DNA of 64,000 nt from Leuctra nigra (GCA_934045905.1 OW203766.1:19400309-19464308), one strand, 5' to 3'; shown: positions 22,101 through 44,744, counted from the stretch's first letter. The notes: generated from the sequence alone by a model not told the origin. Made by a program: numbers and translations.

Positions 22101-25100
22101 CAAATCTTTTGATGGCTGTTTTGACGATTTGTTAAAATTTACACTGACGAGAATGTTGTCTCCTGATGTGAATACTTCCTTGGAGGGAGCTGGGGATTTG
22201 TCTTTTCGCTTTTTCCGTCTATCTACAGATGCCAGCGCTTCTTTCTTCTTTAAAATTTTCTTCTTTTTCTCTTTTTTCTTCTGTGTTTCTTTAGTGTTTG
22301 ACACTGTAACAGTCAGCTTTTTGGCCGTCTTATTAATAGTTGATTTCTTATTGGCGACCGGCAATCCAGGATCGGGAGTCCAGGAACGTGAATATGAGCG
22401 GGAATAGGAGCGGAAGCGTTGGACTACAGACGAGGAGCGCGACCTGGAGAAGGAAGAACCAGTTGCCGAGCCGGAACGCGACCAAGATGGGGTCCACGAT
22501 CGTGATAATGTTCGTCTCGCTCTAGGTACTGATCGGACAGGATCGACCCTCCCGCGGGACCGAAGTGGACTCCTTGTTCGGGTTCTCACTCGAGATCTCT
22601 TCCTGGAGCGTGACTTTGATCGAGTGTGTTTTCTTGTCCTTGATCTGTCTGGAGAGTAGCGTTTCGTTCGCTCCCGCGATCTACTTTTCTTCAACCTATC
22701 TTTTGACTTAGTGCGGTTTTTGGATCGTACGGGAGATTTACTTCTTGAACGATGTCTGGATTTAGATCTGGATCTTCTTCTAGAAATGCTCCTAGATCTC
22801 TTTCGTTTCGCCTTCGCAGGAGATCGTCTCAAGTCTCGATTACTTCTCGTCTTGGATAGAGAACGAGATCTCGCCACTCGAGACCTCGATCTTGAGCGTG
22901 TATAAGAGCGATCTCGGGACAAGTCTCGGCCAAACGCGTCTCTTCTCTTTGTGCGCTTTTTGTTAGTCACCATCTTACGAACATTGTATCGTTCCATGTC
23001 TTGCCTCTTGTCCTTCTTCTTCCTATCTTTCTCCTTCTTTGAACTACTGCTATCTTTATCCTTTGTAACCGTACTACTCTTCTTACTTGCATCTTTGCTT
23101 GAGCTCTTATTCTCTGCCTTTTCCTTTTCCTTGCCATCACGATAATTTCTCTCCTTCGCCTTGCTAGGTTTCTTCCATGCTATATTAGGATCTTCTTTAT
23201 TAGACTTATCTCTATCTCTAGTCTTGCTTTTCTCTTTATTTTCTTTGCTGCCTAACACTGCTCTTTCTTTAGATTGCCCCTTGTCAGTTGATTTCTTTTT
23301 CTTTTTCCTCTTCTCATCTTCTGAACTCTTAGATTGCTTCTTAGTTGTATCTACGTTCTCATCACTGACTTTCTTCTCAGGCTCCTTCTTTTCAGTCTCC
23401 TCTTTCTTCTTCTCCTTCTTCTTGGGTGCTTCGTCCACAATCTCGCCTTCCTCATAGTCGAGAGGGTCTCTGATAGCTTCTTTAACGTTTACATCATCCA
23501 ACATATCGCTCTTCTCTTCGTCGACAGTAGCAAAACTCGCTTCACTGAGCTCATCGAAATGGATAGCCTCTTCAGTCTCGGATATGGCTTCCGTGTCTAG
23601 GCCTTCTAGACCGGTGTGGGCGACGTGTGGAGGAGTGTGGGCGGAGCTGACAGCAGACACTGGCGACGTAGCCCCGCCCACTAAGCTCTCCTCATCGGAA
23701 CCAAATATCTCGGCTACCAGCTTCTCAGTGGGAGGGTCTACTACAGGTAAATCCTCCTTGTTGAGAGCTTCCAGATCGACAATAGTATTTGAAACAATCT
23801 GCGACTCGTCCATTTCTACTTGTTGCTGCTCAGCTTCACTTATGACACTGGCTTTGACTGGATCATCTTGGCAAGGGCTTTTGTTGGGATCTTCGTTGCT
23901 GTTATCAGGTCTAGGGTCCGAATCAGTGTTCCGTGCAATATCCATGCTGGCAGCCGAGTAGATAGTGAAGTTGGGACATTTGTCGTCATCGTCATCACCA
24001 TCCTGAGATGATGACGCGCGGTCATCATTGGCTGAACAAGAGGCCTCCAGGTGGACTTTGAGTACCTCCTGCACGGCCTTGGAAATGGCGAGGTCAGCCT
24101 GCGAGTTCGAATCGTCATAAGTGGGGGACGGGTAGCTCGAGTTGGACCCAGAGCTTAGAGTGATTTCTTCTGCGGCTTCGGCAGTTGGATTAGGCAAGTC
24201 TTCGACATCACTGGAAGGTTCGGCAGGATCATATTTCTCAGATTCAGCGACCGGAGCTGGTGATGAAGCTTTATCATCTATAATAAGTTCTGTATCGCTG
24301 TCATCTTCACTTACCGGCTGATCTGCCAATCCCATCAGCTGTGCTGGAGGTAACGGTGGCGGAGGAAGACTCTCGAACTCGGCTGGACCTGCCCCTGTGA
24401 CCTCAATATCACTGTAAATATCAACTTCATCTTCCTCTCCATCATCGTCATCTTCATTGTTACTCTTCCATCCACCCTCCTCAGTCTTATCTTCAGGAGG
24501 TTGGGTGAGTGGTTGCGGAGTAGGGCCTGGACGCCGCTGGAAGGGAGGACGTAGCGGGAACCTCTGAGGCATCCGGAAGCGGACAGGAGGGCTGTTCCCT
24601 CGGAACGGTACTGGACCACCACGGAGAAAGTCTGAGTAGCCGATACGGTTCTCCCGAAAGTCTGGTGGAGCGAATGGCTGGTTGCCGCCCTGAAAGCTGC
24701 CAGCGTTTGTGTACCGGTGAGTGGTGTTGAATTGTTGGAATCCACTGGGTGGCGGTCTCCCCCGTCCATCTCCGTCATTCCCTCGGCCCGGGTACATAGG
24801 CGTCTGCTTCCCTGCCGCCGTCGCATCTTTCACATTCACCGGAGCGTCTTGACTGGGGATCGGATGTGATGGTGGCTTTCCGTCGTTCACAACCGTGATA
24901 CTTCGATCTCGATTGATGGAGACCTTTGCCTTCTTTGAGTGCCACACGGCTTGGCTTTCAAGGATGCCGCTGACCAAGTCGCTGACGGTAGAGTGAGACC
25001 GTATTGCTCCAGGCGAGAGCAGCTTCCGGTTGGCCAGATTCCTCTCGTTACGAGCTGCAGAGGTTCTTGGACGAGACATAGCGCTTACGGCAGCACCTCC

Positions 25101-28100
25101 GGTCATGTCACCCTCAATATCAGAACTGAAACAAAACATAATCTCGTCAGCTGATCAGTTACATCAATCTCGCATGGAAAAGTAATGTTGTTGAAATTAT
25201 TTACCCGGATGAGAAGTAATCTAGCTGGTCGGGGTGACCGAACAGATGCAGCGTTGGCATGCCTGGCATCCCGTGTACGGTTGGCTGTTTGACGCGCACC
25301 TCGGGCAACAACTGGCCTGCGTTCCGTGGTGCTCGAAGTCCCAGCTGCTCGGCTAGCCGACTCTTCACCGATCGATGAGCCGCCGAGACACGAGGTGGTT
25401 TACGAGTCTTCCTCCGTCGCACATACTACGCACCAATATAATGCGTTAAGTCAAGGTTATGACCTACCGAGGTAGGTAAGCAGGGAGGTAAGGGGGCCTA
25501 CCTCATGATACATTATTTTTAGGGAATGAGAAAAATCCTCTCCTCACTAAAGAAAATTGTAGTGACGGAATAATATTATTCCTAACATGACCCGTTCCAA
25601 AATAGGTAATTTGCTTATTTTTGCCTGGTACAAATGAGATTTAAAGATAGGAATACAGACATCTTTGCTTGTGCAGTAAATACAGAGTCCTAATTTTCCA
25701 TTAGGTAAATTAGTGCTTATAGCAATTTTGTAGCACTGATGAGTGATGTGACTTGCTAATTACTTACTACCACAAAAGAATGTTATCTGCTTATAATTTT
25801 TAGAATTCAATAATATGCATAGCTATAACAATACAGTAGAACCTCCTTAGTATGTTTTTTCAAAGGTTCCTCAACCCATAAGAACACATGATAAATTGTT
25901 TCTATAGTACATTCTTCTCTTCAGTACGTTTTCTTATCCTAGTCCCTTTAAAAACGTACTTAAGAGGTTCCACTGTAAATGATTTCCATTTGTGTGTGGA
26001 GAGAATTTCTTAGCATTGCTCGCTGTAAAAACTAAAAATATAAAATATCTAGCTACTGCAAAAAAATAAAATGAACTCACACAATATGCCTAAAAGCCAT
26101 TTATTATCAAGAAATGAATTCACTATTTTACTATTTCCCTAGAAACATTGAGCAGAGATCGTCGGCTAAATATTAGCTCAAAGACCTAGGAATTCAATTA
26201 TGATTTAACCATGAACTTTATAAATTGTTGCATCATCATAAATTTTATGATCGTATCATTGCAAGTTTGCCACATTACAAACAGTCAATAAAATTTACGA
26301 TTACAACAATTTAGAGAAAATGTAATCAAGATTGGATCCCCAATACAACAATGCGATCCAATGGAATTATGAAACAAATTATTCCTATCAAATCAAATCA
26401 AAATTACAGTATTCTGGGTGCTTAGACTTGAAGCAAAGGCAATCAAAAACGTAAGTTATAAAAATGATCTAATAAATTATCAGGAGCTCCCATGCTATTG
26501 TAAACTTTTGTAGAGGAATGGCATTATTTGGGATTGCCGTGAAATCTAATTCAAGGTAAACAAATAATTTTCTACACCCAGAATATGTGGAAAAAAAGTA
26601 TTAATATGGCCAATTAAAATAAATGGCTATTATTGGCTTCAATTGCAAGTATCTTCCTGCATCGTCTATTTTTAAAGTAAAACTGTAACGCATCACTCCG
26701 GAACTAAAGCATGGAGACTTTCATCTGCAACTTTGAGTACAGAAGGGCACATTATTTACAGGATGTCTATTTCTAGTAGTACACATAGGTTATTTATTAC
26801 ATACCTTGGAAGAAAACGAGATAGTTTTCCCATATTATTAGCAATTGAATTAATTATATTTTACCCAGTTGAGATAGTATGTACCTACGTTTAATTAGTA
26901 AAAAAAAAAGAAAACCCTATTCTATGACTAAGTAATCATAAGTCAAACTGCCTTTGCTTCACTTGAGTCCAAAATGTTGTCTCAATCTGGCCTCCATTCA
27001 AAACTATTATCTGAATTACTTTCAAAATACGTGTCCTGAACACAAAAACTGTCATCAGAGTAAGACTCATAAATGGCAATTACTTTTCTTTTCCGTTTAG
27101 TCTTTCTTTTTGTCTTCTTTCCAGCTGCCGTAGTAGTTTTCTTTTTTACTGTTGTCTTTTTGGTTGTAGTTGTTGAAACCTTTCTCTTCGTGGAAGTGCC
27201 CTTTTTAGTCTTCCGTTTTACAGTCCGTCTCCTCCTTCTAGTTTTTGTCTTCCTCCTTCTCTTAGCAGGTAAACCATTTGAAGACCTGTAAAGAGAATCT
27301 CAATTAGGATCTATTATAGAAAAATATTGAAATTGCAAGTAATTGAGACTGAATATCTGGTCCAAGGTTAATAAATAAACAGAGCTAAACTTTCAGTGTT
27401 TATTTCATTTCAAATAATACCTCCAAACGAATTAAGAGGAAAAGTCGTTAATTGCAAGCCGTGGGCGTGACCCACCTTTCACCAAAGCACCTAGCGAGCC
27501 TTCCAGTGCTGTCGAGAGATTCAATACCGGATGACGTGGACGGTTGGTTGACGGTCAGACGCGAGCGGATGGTCGCGCGGACGCGCTCGCTCTGTCGCGT
27601 GCGAGGAAGAAGTCGGTGGACTCGCGGACGCGGATGTGGAAAACCTAACTCGTGTGCTTCGTCAACGAGGGCATTCAACTCTCCCTCCATCACATCCACC
27701 TGAAACATTTCAAAGAAGAATCAGTACATCAACCGGGCTAGTTTTTAACACATTTTAATATTGAACTATCAAACAATTATTCAATAAAAAGTTCACAAAG
27801 GTTAACCTACATAAAATCTGATTATTCTCAGGTATCATGAGTTTTTCTCAGTTCAGTATTATCAGTATTAAACCATAGAGATTTAAACTGACAATTGACA
27901 AACCGAGCTAGTTTTTAACACATTTTAATATTGAACTATCAATCAATTATTCAATAAAAAGTTCACAAAGGTTAACCTACATAAAATCTGATTATTCTCT
28001 GGTATCATGAGTTTTTCTCAGTTCAGTATTATCATTATTAAACTGACAATTATTTTACAATTTAAAAACTGTGCATCCAATTAATATTACCTATAGTATT

Positions 28101-31100
28101 TCTGACCACTGATCAGTTTTAGGTTACCAATGCCAATAATTAAAGTCATTTGCATAATATAGTGTTGCTAATCTCATGGGCATTGAATTGTTGAATGTCA
28201 AGCTCTCATTGAAATGTAAATGTACGCTGCTTATTCATGAATCCATGACACACTTCAACGATAATTTCCTGAGAATGAACTAAGCATCATGTTGCACAAT
28301 GTTCATCTTAATTAATCATGTCACTTATCGATTGAGGCCTACAGTCATGTTCTGTTGTTGTCGTTGTTCTCACCTCATCCGCCATGTTCTCCGAGGAAAC
28401 GCACTCGGGACAGAACCACTGTTCAATCGGCACGTTTTCCAGAGGAGGGTCGAGACAGTCGAGATGGTAACCCGAGTCGCAGGAGTCGCAGAGCAGCATG
28501 CGGTCCTCTCTGTCGCTCAGCTGGCAGCGCTCGCAGAAGGTAGGGTCTTCGAGGATGTCGTCGCCGGCGTCACGGGGTTCTGGAGCGGACACTTCGACCC
28601 GGCGCACCACTTTCCCGCCCAGGATGTCACTCACCTGAAACATTTCAGATTAAACATACCTTACAATGATGTACAGACTTGGTGAATGCATTACACCGTG
28701 GGTAGGCTAAACCAATATGGGGACGGTTTATTCAGTTAAATTTGTTTAAAAACACTCTAATTGTGAGTTGTGACTAGTGGGCAATCACATTGTAATATCA
28801 ATTTAGTAGGTACGTGGGGTAGGACTAGAATGAGCAGTTTCTCAACTTTAGATCCTTACACCTACAATGAAATATTTTAAAATATTAAAATGCTGCTTCC
28901 TGTAACAACTCAAAATATTTCAACAAACAAATTTCAACAATTTAATTACAAAAACATCAGATTTATTAGTCTCAGACTACTATTGTTAATTTGTTACCAT
29001 TTTATTTTGATATGGTCATCTTAGAAGAATGAATCCCAAGAGAATACCGAAGAGAGAATTTGAAAGAGCGAGAGACCGGGAAAGCAGAAGGGGTAGACCG
29101 AGAGTGAAGTGGGAGGACCAGGTGAAGTGGGATGTAGAGGAAAGAGGTGAGGAGTGGGGAACAGTGACTGCAGAAAGATTGTGGGAGGACAGAGAGAGGT
29201 GGAGAGTCATGGTGGAGCGGCAGCAACCAGAATACGAAGAGGAAGAGGAAGAAGAAGAGTGTGATGTGTCAGGACCGGCCACCTGACATCACTGAAGCAA
29301 AGGCCCAAGATGGATGGTGGAATTCCACCCCCCGACCCGACATTGTGTTGGAAACGGGAGACAGATATTTATTATGGTTGATAGGGAAACTGGAAGAAGT
29401 CCTGGGTACAGTGTACAATTTCATCAGTTGGAATGTTGCTCAAATGTATGACAAATTCTCTTAAATGTTTTATTGTCCTCTTAATGTACTAGGAAAACGC
29501 TCTGTGTAACGCGTTGATGAGCGAGCACGGATACGCGCAACACCTCAAACCAAAATTCTGTCTATCGAAAATGTAATTAAAAGCCAATAATTCTTTAATT
29601 TCGTCAAAGACTTGTATGAAAATCTCAAAAAATTCCTAAAATATTGGTCCCAATAACCATGCAATGTTTTAAGTTGATCGATTAAACCTATATGATTGTT
29701 AATTTTTAAAATCACAGGGTCTCGTTCAAAAAATATGCATGGGATCACTCACACAATATCAGATCAAACTGTTGAACGGTCATTATTATTAATTAATTAA
29801 TTTCATTTGAGATTGAAAGTTTCTGCTCTAACTACCTTGGATTAGAACTGAAGAGTCGAAGTCACCGTGAAATAAGAAATTCAAGAAATTTGACAGCAAA
29901 CACGCAAAATGTCTGTAAACTGTCAATAACTTTTGGATTTAAACACAGATTAGTTGTCAAAAATACAGATAATGCTGGTCCCAATGACCATGCAAAGTTT
30001 TAAGTTGATCGGTCAAACGGTTCTAGTTTAAATTTAAAAAAACACAGGAAATATGGTTTTAAATTTTAACCAATGGGAGGATTTGGCTGAAATTTTGTTT
30101 GATTGGGTACAATGCTGGTTTCAATGACTTCGCTAAATTTCAAATTTATCGGAGCAACCAATCAAAAGATAATTTTTTAAAAACTGTAACCAATCACAGG
30201 AGCCCGTTCAAAAACGATCCTAGGGACCGCATAGATTACGTTAGCATATGTGCAAAGTTTCAGATCGATGGAATGTGCAGTTTAACCTGGACTGTGAGGA
30301 CAAAAAAAAAACACACAGAGAAAGTGCCATAAGAGTACCGTGGTGACGCTCGCTACGCTCGCTCAATCAATGTTTAAACTTAACTTTTGAGAGGGAGTAT
30401 AGTAAATGTTAACTAAACTAAACATCTTGACCCAAACCTAGGAGGAATACGTTTTTATTTTATTTTGTATGCCTTTAAACACACCTAGGTGAAGAAATGT
30501 CATCAATTCAAGCTTGTGCTTACCAGTATCCGAGTGAATGTCTGTCGATCGACAGGGCACGTGTTAATGTTCCGAGCCCACTCCTCTAGGCACACCGCAC
30601 AGAAGTTGTGTTCACAGGCTTCAGGTTGACCAACCTCCTGGTTGTGAAAGGATCGGAGACATATGGGGCATTTCTCGGACTGCCCGTCGCTACTGTCAGA
30701 GTCGAATCCCGCTGCAGCCAACGAAGTGATGCCCGCTTTTGATTCTGGTCGGCGTTCTTCAACTTCGTCTTCCCCACTCTCGCTCTCCCAATCGCTTTCC
30801 CAATCCGAGCCGTGTCCACTTTCTCCTTCGTAGTCGGAGTCGTACTCTGATCCACTTTCAAAATCTTCGGATTCATCGTCACCAACGCCGTCGTCGCTAC
30901 TTGAATCGGATCCAGACTCACTTTCAATTTTCTGAAATAATTATTTACATTATTACAGTATTATAAATATACCTATTCCAATAGATTAAAGAAAAACAAC
31001 TCACTTGGCCAAATAGCCAAATTGAAACCACACTTACAGCATTACGATGCCTTCTTGCATGTAGCGGGCTGCTATCCTCCTCATCACTCATCATTCGCTG

Positions 31101-31505
31101 TAATTAATAAATAAATGTACCTATTAGCTTTACAGAGATCCTAACTAGACTTTAGTGAGAAAATAACAGAAATGTGTGCATACAAGAGTTTTCTTAAGTT
31201 TCTTTCTTCGCGTAGAAAGATTAAAGCTATCACTTTGACTGCTGCCACTACTACTGGAGTCTGCACCATCACTCATAACTCTCTGTAAAAACGAAAAATA
31301 ATGTTAAATGTTACACACAAATCCTAATCTCCAGAATAATTGAGCACTAGGACTACCTAGTCTAACTTACAGTAACTTTTCTTCGCTTTGTTGCATTTTC
31401 TACTGGGCTGTCACTGTCACTCGTTTCTTCAATACGAATGACTCTTTTCTTTCCCTTGCATTTTATGCATGTGCAGTCAAATGCACATCCCTCACTTTCA
31501 CTCAT
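19135..31505 (-). CDS. PHRF1: PHD and RING finger domain protein (PHRF1-like)
   Basis: By family knowledge this is a nuclear E3 ligase/chromatin reader that binds the RNA polymerase II CTD through its SRI domain. Exons in transcription order are 31505-31371, 31282-31184, 31097-31038, 30931-30524, 28634-28374, 27699-27476, 27285-27084, 25425-25205, 25125-20319, 20057-19929, 19840-19719 and 19153-19135. Phase is continuous (6,687 nt, 2,228 residues). A C3HC4 RING is near residues 186-225 (CPIC...CEHNFCAVC...CPVD). A C4HC3 PHD is near 268-312 (CERC...CDSCDSGYH...WFCPEC). There is a Lys/Arg-rich tract, then a 4.8-kb exon with acidic, SR-repeat (about 22400-22930) and proline-rich parts. The C-terminal SRI domain starts at [17 protein letters not shown]. 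The N-terminus has acidic repeats beginning M-S-E/D. Two splice sites are ambiguous: the end of the big exon could be 20331 (GTAAAG) instead of 20319, and the exon at 27476 could end at a GT a little upstream. The last coding exon is only 19 nt. Confidence 0.93.
25834..25975. mobile_element. 142-bp TA-flanked MITE
   Basis: The left end CAGTAGAACCTCCTTAGTA and the right end TACTTAAGAGGTTCCACTG are inverted repeats, each flanked by TA. This is a Tc1/mariner-type signature. It lies in the PHRF1 intron between the exons at 25205 and 27084. Confidence 0.8.
27731..28050. repeat. 170-bp tandem duplication in a PHRF1 intron
   Basis: Two near-identical copies have an offset of 170 bp. GCTAGTTTTTAACACATTTT occurs near 27737 and 27907, and the blocks through CTGATTATTCTC-GGTATCATG match with only a few differences. 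The low divergence suggests a recent duplication, in the intron just upstream of the exon at 27476-27699. Confidence 0.9.
29016..29290 (+). mobile_element. 3' coding tail of a non-LTR (LINE) element, degenerate
   Basis: The translated fragment reads [14 protein letters not shown]...[12 protein letters not shown]...[17 protein letters not shown] and ends in an acidic run. This is the typical GRPR-W-DQV tail found after the reverse transcriptase of CR1/RTE/Jockey-like LINEs. There is no RT core upstream, so it is a 5'-truncated relic. It lies in the PHRF1 intron between the RING and PHD exons. A related tail is at 41560-41990 on the other strand. Confidence 0.75.
29560..30345. repeat. Degenerate internally repetitive DNA in a PHRF1 intron
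   Basis: Related blocks of the form CAAT-ACC-ATGCAA-GTTTTAAGTTGATCG recur near 29655 and 29975, with weaker matches near 30105 and 30250. They alternate with CACAGG-GTTCAAAAA blocks. The stretch ends in GCTCGCTACGCTCGCTCA after AAAAAAAAA. It looks like an old transposon or satellite-like insertion; I cannot name a family. Confidence 0.5.
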
Positions 31506-32014
31506 GTTTGAGACATAGACCTAAGTACAAAACTTATTATTAACATTTGATCACTATGTACTAAGCAGATATATACCCAGAAGCTTAGCCCAGCAGAGTT
31601 CATACACACTTGGAAGCCTACAGCAATAAAAACCCAAACAGTAGAGGTGAGGTTCAGCACAACAAAAAAACCTATAATTAGTGCATTATACCCTAAAAAT
31701 AATGTTCAGCAAAACAGCTAATTAACTTATATCTTAACTTACAGAAAATTTAATAACAATATGAACAATTATTTACACTTATGAAAAAACCAACTACAAA
31801 ACGGATTCGCAACATCAATCACTTGTGGAAAATACGGCCATTTTTCATCGCGTACCGCAAGTGGTCGCGTTCACAAATTACCGCTCATATCTCAAGCAAC
31901 CCTGTACATTTTCATTCGACTAATCGAAAATTATGTTGGCAACACTTATTCATTGCGATCGTTCAGTTCGGAAATTGTTCCTCTTCATCGTCAAGGTCTT
32001 TCAAAAACAGAAAC
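31506..32014. promoter_or_regulatory. Shared upstream region of divergent PHRF1 and RpS13
   Basis: Only 509 bp separate the PHRF1 ATG (31505, minus) from the RpS13 ATG (32015, plus). The region holds no other gene and must contain both promoters unless PHRF1 has an upstream non-coding exon. A possible 5' UTR splice acceptor exists just upstream of the PHRF1 ATG. Confidence 0.55.
31978..31986 (+). promoter_or_regulatory. TOP/TCT-like pyrimidine start region, RpS13
   Basis: TTCCTCTTC lies 29-37 bp upstream of the RpS13 ATG. Ribosomal protein mRNAs characteristically start with a C followed by a pyrimidine run, so transcription probably starts here. Confidence 0.45.
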
Positions 32015-33606
32015 ATGGGGCGAATGCACGCACCTGGGTACGTTTTATCGTTTTATTGCAATTATATTAATTCCGATTGTATGCTTCATATAAACTATTC
32101 GTTTCCGTATTCTACGTATCAACCTTTGTTTCAATAAATGAGTTTCTACTGATATTTGGTACCGATCTTGTGGTGAAGTTACCTCGTGGCGTGTTCCACT
32201 CAGTGGCCATTTTCCTACTATGGCTGTCTTATGGTGACTGTAATAATGCTATGATGATTTCCAATAAATTTAATTTCTGCTTCCAGAAAGGGTATATCCC
32301 AATCTGCTCTACCTTACCGGCGGATCGTCCCAACATGGTTGAAACTTGCGCCTGAAGATGTCAAGGAACAGATCTTCAAACTCGGCAAGAAGGGTCTCAC
32401 TCCTTCGCAAATCGGTGAGTTTGATTAATGCGGTGAACTAGCCAGACGTCTCTTACCTATTCTCTCTTTAAGGTAGACATAACTCTCGAACTATACAGTA
32501 AACAACTGATAATGCACAATATCCTATAGACTTGTGTAGATTCATTGAATGTTACATACCTGGATCAAGTCAGTTCAGCTGTCACTTCGAACCCAATTTT
32601 GTACACCGACTCTTGTTTGGACCACAATGTTGTCTACATAGAATGTTCATAGTGACAGTAAATCCTTATGAAAGACACATCGAATGAGACTCATTGTGAA
32701 TGAGTAGGTTCTAGGTAGTAGGTAATTGAATAGCGTTTTGTTGTTATGAAGACTGGTTTACCTTAACAGTAATGCGTGTTTCTACTTACCTATCTAGATA
32801 CAATGCACAATGTTTCTCGGTGTGTACCTATAACTGCAGGAGGCAAATTCTTGACCTTTCAGGTTTTTAAATCGTTGTTTTCATTGTTTGAAACGCAAAA
32901 AAGTTGACAATGGGTTTGCTCACGCAAAACTAATGTAGATGGCGTTGCTGTTCCAAAAACTCAAGGAGCCAATCAAAGTGCAGAGCGGAAAAGGAACATT
33001 TTAAACCTAGTGGGAGACATCTTAGCTGGCTCTAAATGAGAGCAAATGGCAGTGAACAAGCCTATTACCTAGACCTTATCTACTATGCAAACGTAAACGA
33101 TTCCAAAATGAGAATCTCGAGAATTGGCCACCATCCCTGTTGTAATTTCTCTTCTAAAGCTCTCGATTGAATTTTTTGAACAGCGGCGGTCTCGCCATTT
33201 TATTTTGTAAATCTCTGTCAAAAGTTTTTCCGTTGACCTAATCCTATTATTATAATAGATGAAGCTATTATAAAGACCTAATGATCCCAATTAATTCACA
33301 GGTGTCATCCTGCGAGATTCTCACGGCGTCGCACAAGTTCGTTTCGTCACCGGCACTAAGATTCTGCGAATCATGAAAGCCCTGGGACTGGCTCCAGACA
33401 TGCCAGAGGATCTGTATTACATGATCAAGAAAGCCGTTGCCATCCGCAAACACTTGGAGAGGAATCGTAAGGATAGGGATTCTAAATTCCGACTCATTCT
33501 CGTCGAGTCCAGGATCCATCGGTTGGCTCGTTACTACAAGACCAAGAGCGTCCTTCCACCTAACTGGAAATACGAGTCCAGCACAGCATCTGCTCTTGTG
33601 GCATAA
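32015..33606 (+). CDS. RpS13: Ribosomal protein S13 (uS15), small cytosolic subunit
   Basis: This encodes the small-subunit ribosomal protein uS15, which binds 18S rRNA in the platform/central domain. Exons are 32015-32037, 32287-32414 and 33302-33606 (456 nt, 151 residues, exactly the usual eukaryotic S13 length). The sequence starts [12 protein letters not shown] and carries the family landmarks [46 protein letters not shown] and the C-terminal RLARYYKTK...WKYES. The first exon holds only seven codons plus two bases, as is common in this gene. It is divergent from PHRF1 and convergent with the first cathepsin D gene (stops 202 bp apart). Intron 2 holds a MITE-like insertion (32842-33131). 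Confidence 0.98.
32842..33131. mobile_element. MITE, diverged copy of the family at 48979
   Basis: The right end GAATCTCGAGAATTGGCC and the upstream ATGCAAACGTAAA match 49110-49169. The left end AGGCAAATTCTTGACCTTTC resembles the other copy's left terminus. It lies in RpS13 intron 2. Confidence 0.6.
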
Positions 33607-33624
33607 GTTGTTCATTTACATTTA

Positions 33625-33630
33625 AATAAA
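33625..33630 (+). terminator. Poly(A) signal AATAAA, RpS13
   Basis: AATAAA 19 bp after the RpS13 stop codon gives a very short 3' UTR, which is usual for ribosomal protein genes. Confidence 0.75.
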
Positions 33631-33659
33631 AATAATTCTCGTATTGAAAACTCAAATGC

Positions 33660-33665
33660 TTTATT
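33660..33665 (-). terminator. Poly(A) signal, first cathepsin D gene (minus strand)
   Basis: TTTATT on the + strand reads AATAAA on the minus strand, 143 bp past the cathepsin D stop. A second one is at 33681-33686. Both sit within about 60 bp of the RpS13 signal, so the two transcripts may nearly abut or overlap. Confidence 0.5.
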
Positions 33666-33807
33666 TTAAAACGCCCGACATTTATTAATCAGTCCAGTAG
33701 TGAATCACACTTTACTTAAAATATAGAAGTCTAGAAATACATTTGACTAAGGTGATTAACCTAATCAATTAGGCAAATGAAATATGGTGAAAAAAGTGAC
33801 TATCATT

Positions 33808-43935
<10,128 letters not shown>

Positions 43936-44738
43936 TTTGGTTGCGGAAAGCCGGTGATTTTTTATTTGATTACGACTATGCTGTTCAATATTTTAGAAGA
44001 ATGATGACTGTGGTAAAGTGTGACTGTGACTGTCAAAAACAACCTTGAATTTGTCGTTTGACCAATGACTGGCAACTATACAGCTGACTACTCAGCAAGC
44101 AACCAATGAGAGCAGCCGGAGGGCATTGACCAATCGCTGTTCTGTGCGCATAAATACAATGTTTGTAAATCGTAAACAACTACACCTAATTATTGTGAAC
44201 GTGTTTATTTTGAGCGCCGACTGATAAGGGGTCACGAGTTAGTTGTTATCTACTAGTATGATAATTTCTTGAAGCAAACTACTTAAAACACAAGTTTGCG
44301 ACTCGATTTTGGCATTACTGCTGGTGCAATAATTTGTTTTAGTTCATTCCCAGAAATTTAAAATTTTGAAACTTGTTTTTACTTTTTAACATAAAATCAT
44401 GTATTCAATATTCATCCATGATAAAATTAATTTTTAGATGAAGTCGGGCTGTATTCAAGGTAGGAAAAATTGCGTGACAAAATATTCAAATTATATGGCA
44501 CACTTTTTAGGAAAACAAGAAAAATAAAAACTTAAAAATAAACAGATTTTTGCAGTTGCATGTAAAATAGATCCAACTAATCAAAGAATCTTGTCAGAAA
44601 AGAAATGGAATTTGTTATAATTTTGGTAGAATATAAATTATAAGGATAAGGAATAAGGATAAAATAAATACACAATTAGTTTGAATCTCAATTTATTTAA
44701 AAGTTGACAAAACCAACTTCTTTCAAGGAATATATTTT
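43936..44738. other. Spacer between the tandem cathepsin D genes
   Basis: About 0.8 kb separates the start of the first gene from the 3' end of the second. It must hold the promoter of the gene at 33808-43935. I see no other gene and no clear TATA or initiator motif. Confidence 0.6.
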
Positions 44739-44744
44739 TTTATT
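44739..44744 (-). terminator. Poly(A) signal, second cathepsin D-like gene
   Basis: TTTATT on the + strand (AATAAA on the minus strand) lies 91 bp past the stop at 44836. Confidence 0.5.

Noticed and set aside
20377..24011. Many ORFs of 60-140 codons on the + strand opposite the large PHRF1 exon
   Set aside because: These are shadows of the highly biased Ser/Lys/Glu-rich coding sequence on the minus strand. They have no motifs and no own splice structure.
32038..33301. C/D-box snoRNA inside RpS13 introns, as hosted by the vertebrate gene
   Set aside because: ATGATGA occurs near 32252 but only about 30 bp before the acceptor, with no matching D box or terminal stem. Nothing convincing was found in intron 2.
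33268..33615. 115-codon ORF antisense to RpS13 exon 3
   Set aside because: It lies wholly opposite a highly conserved ribosomal protein exon, so it is a shadow ORF.
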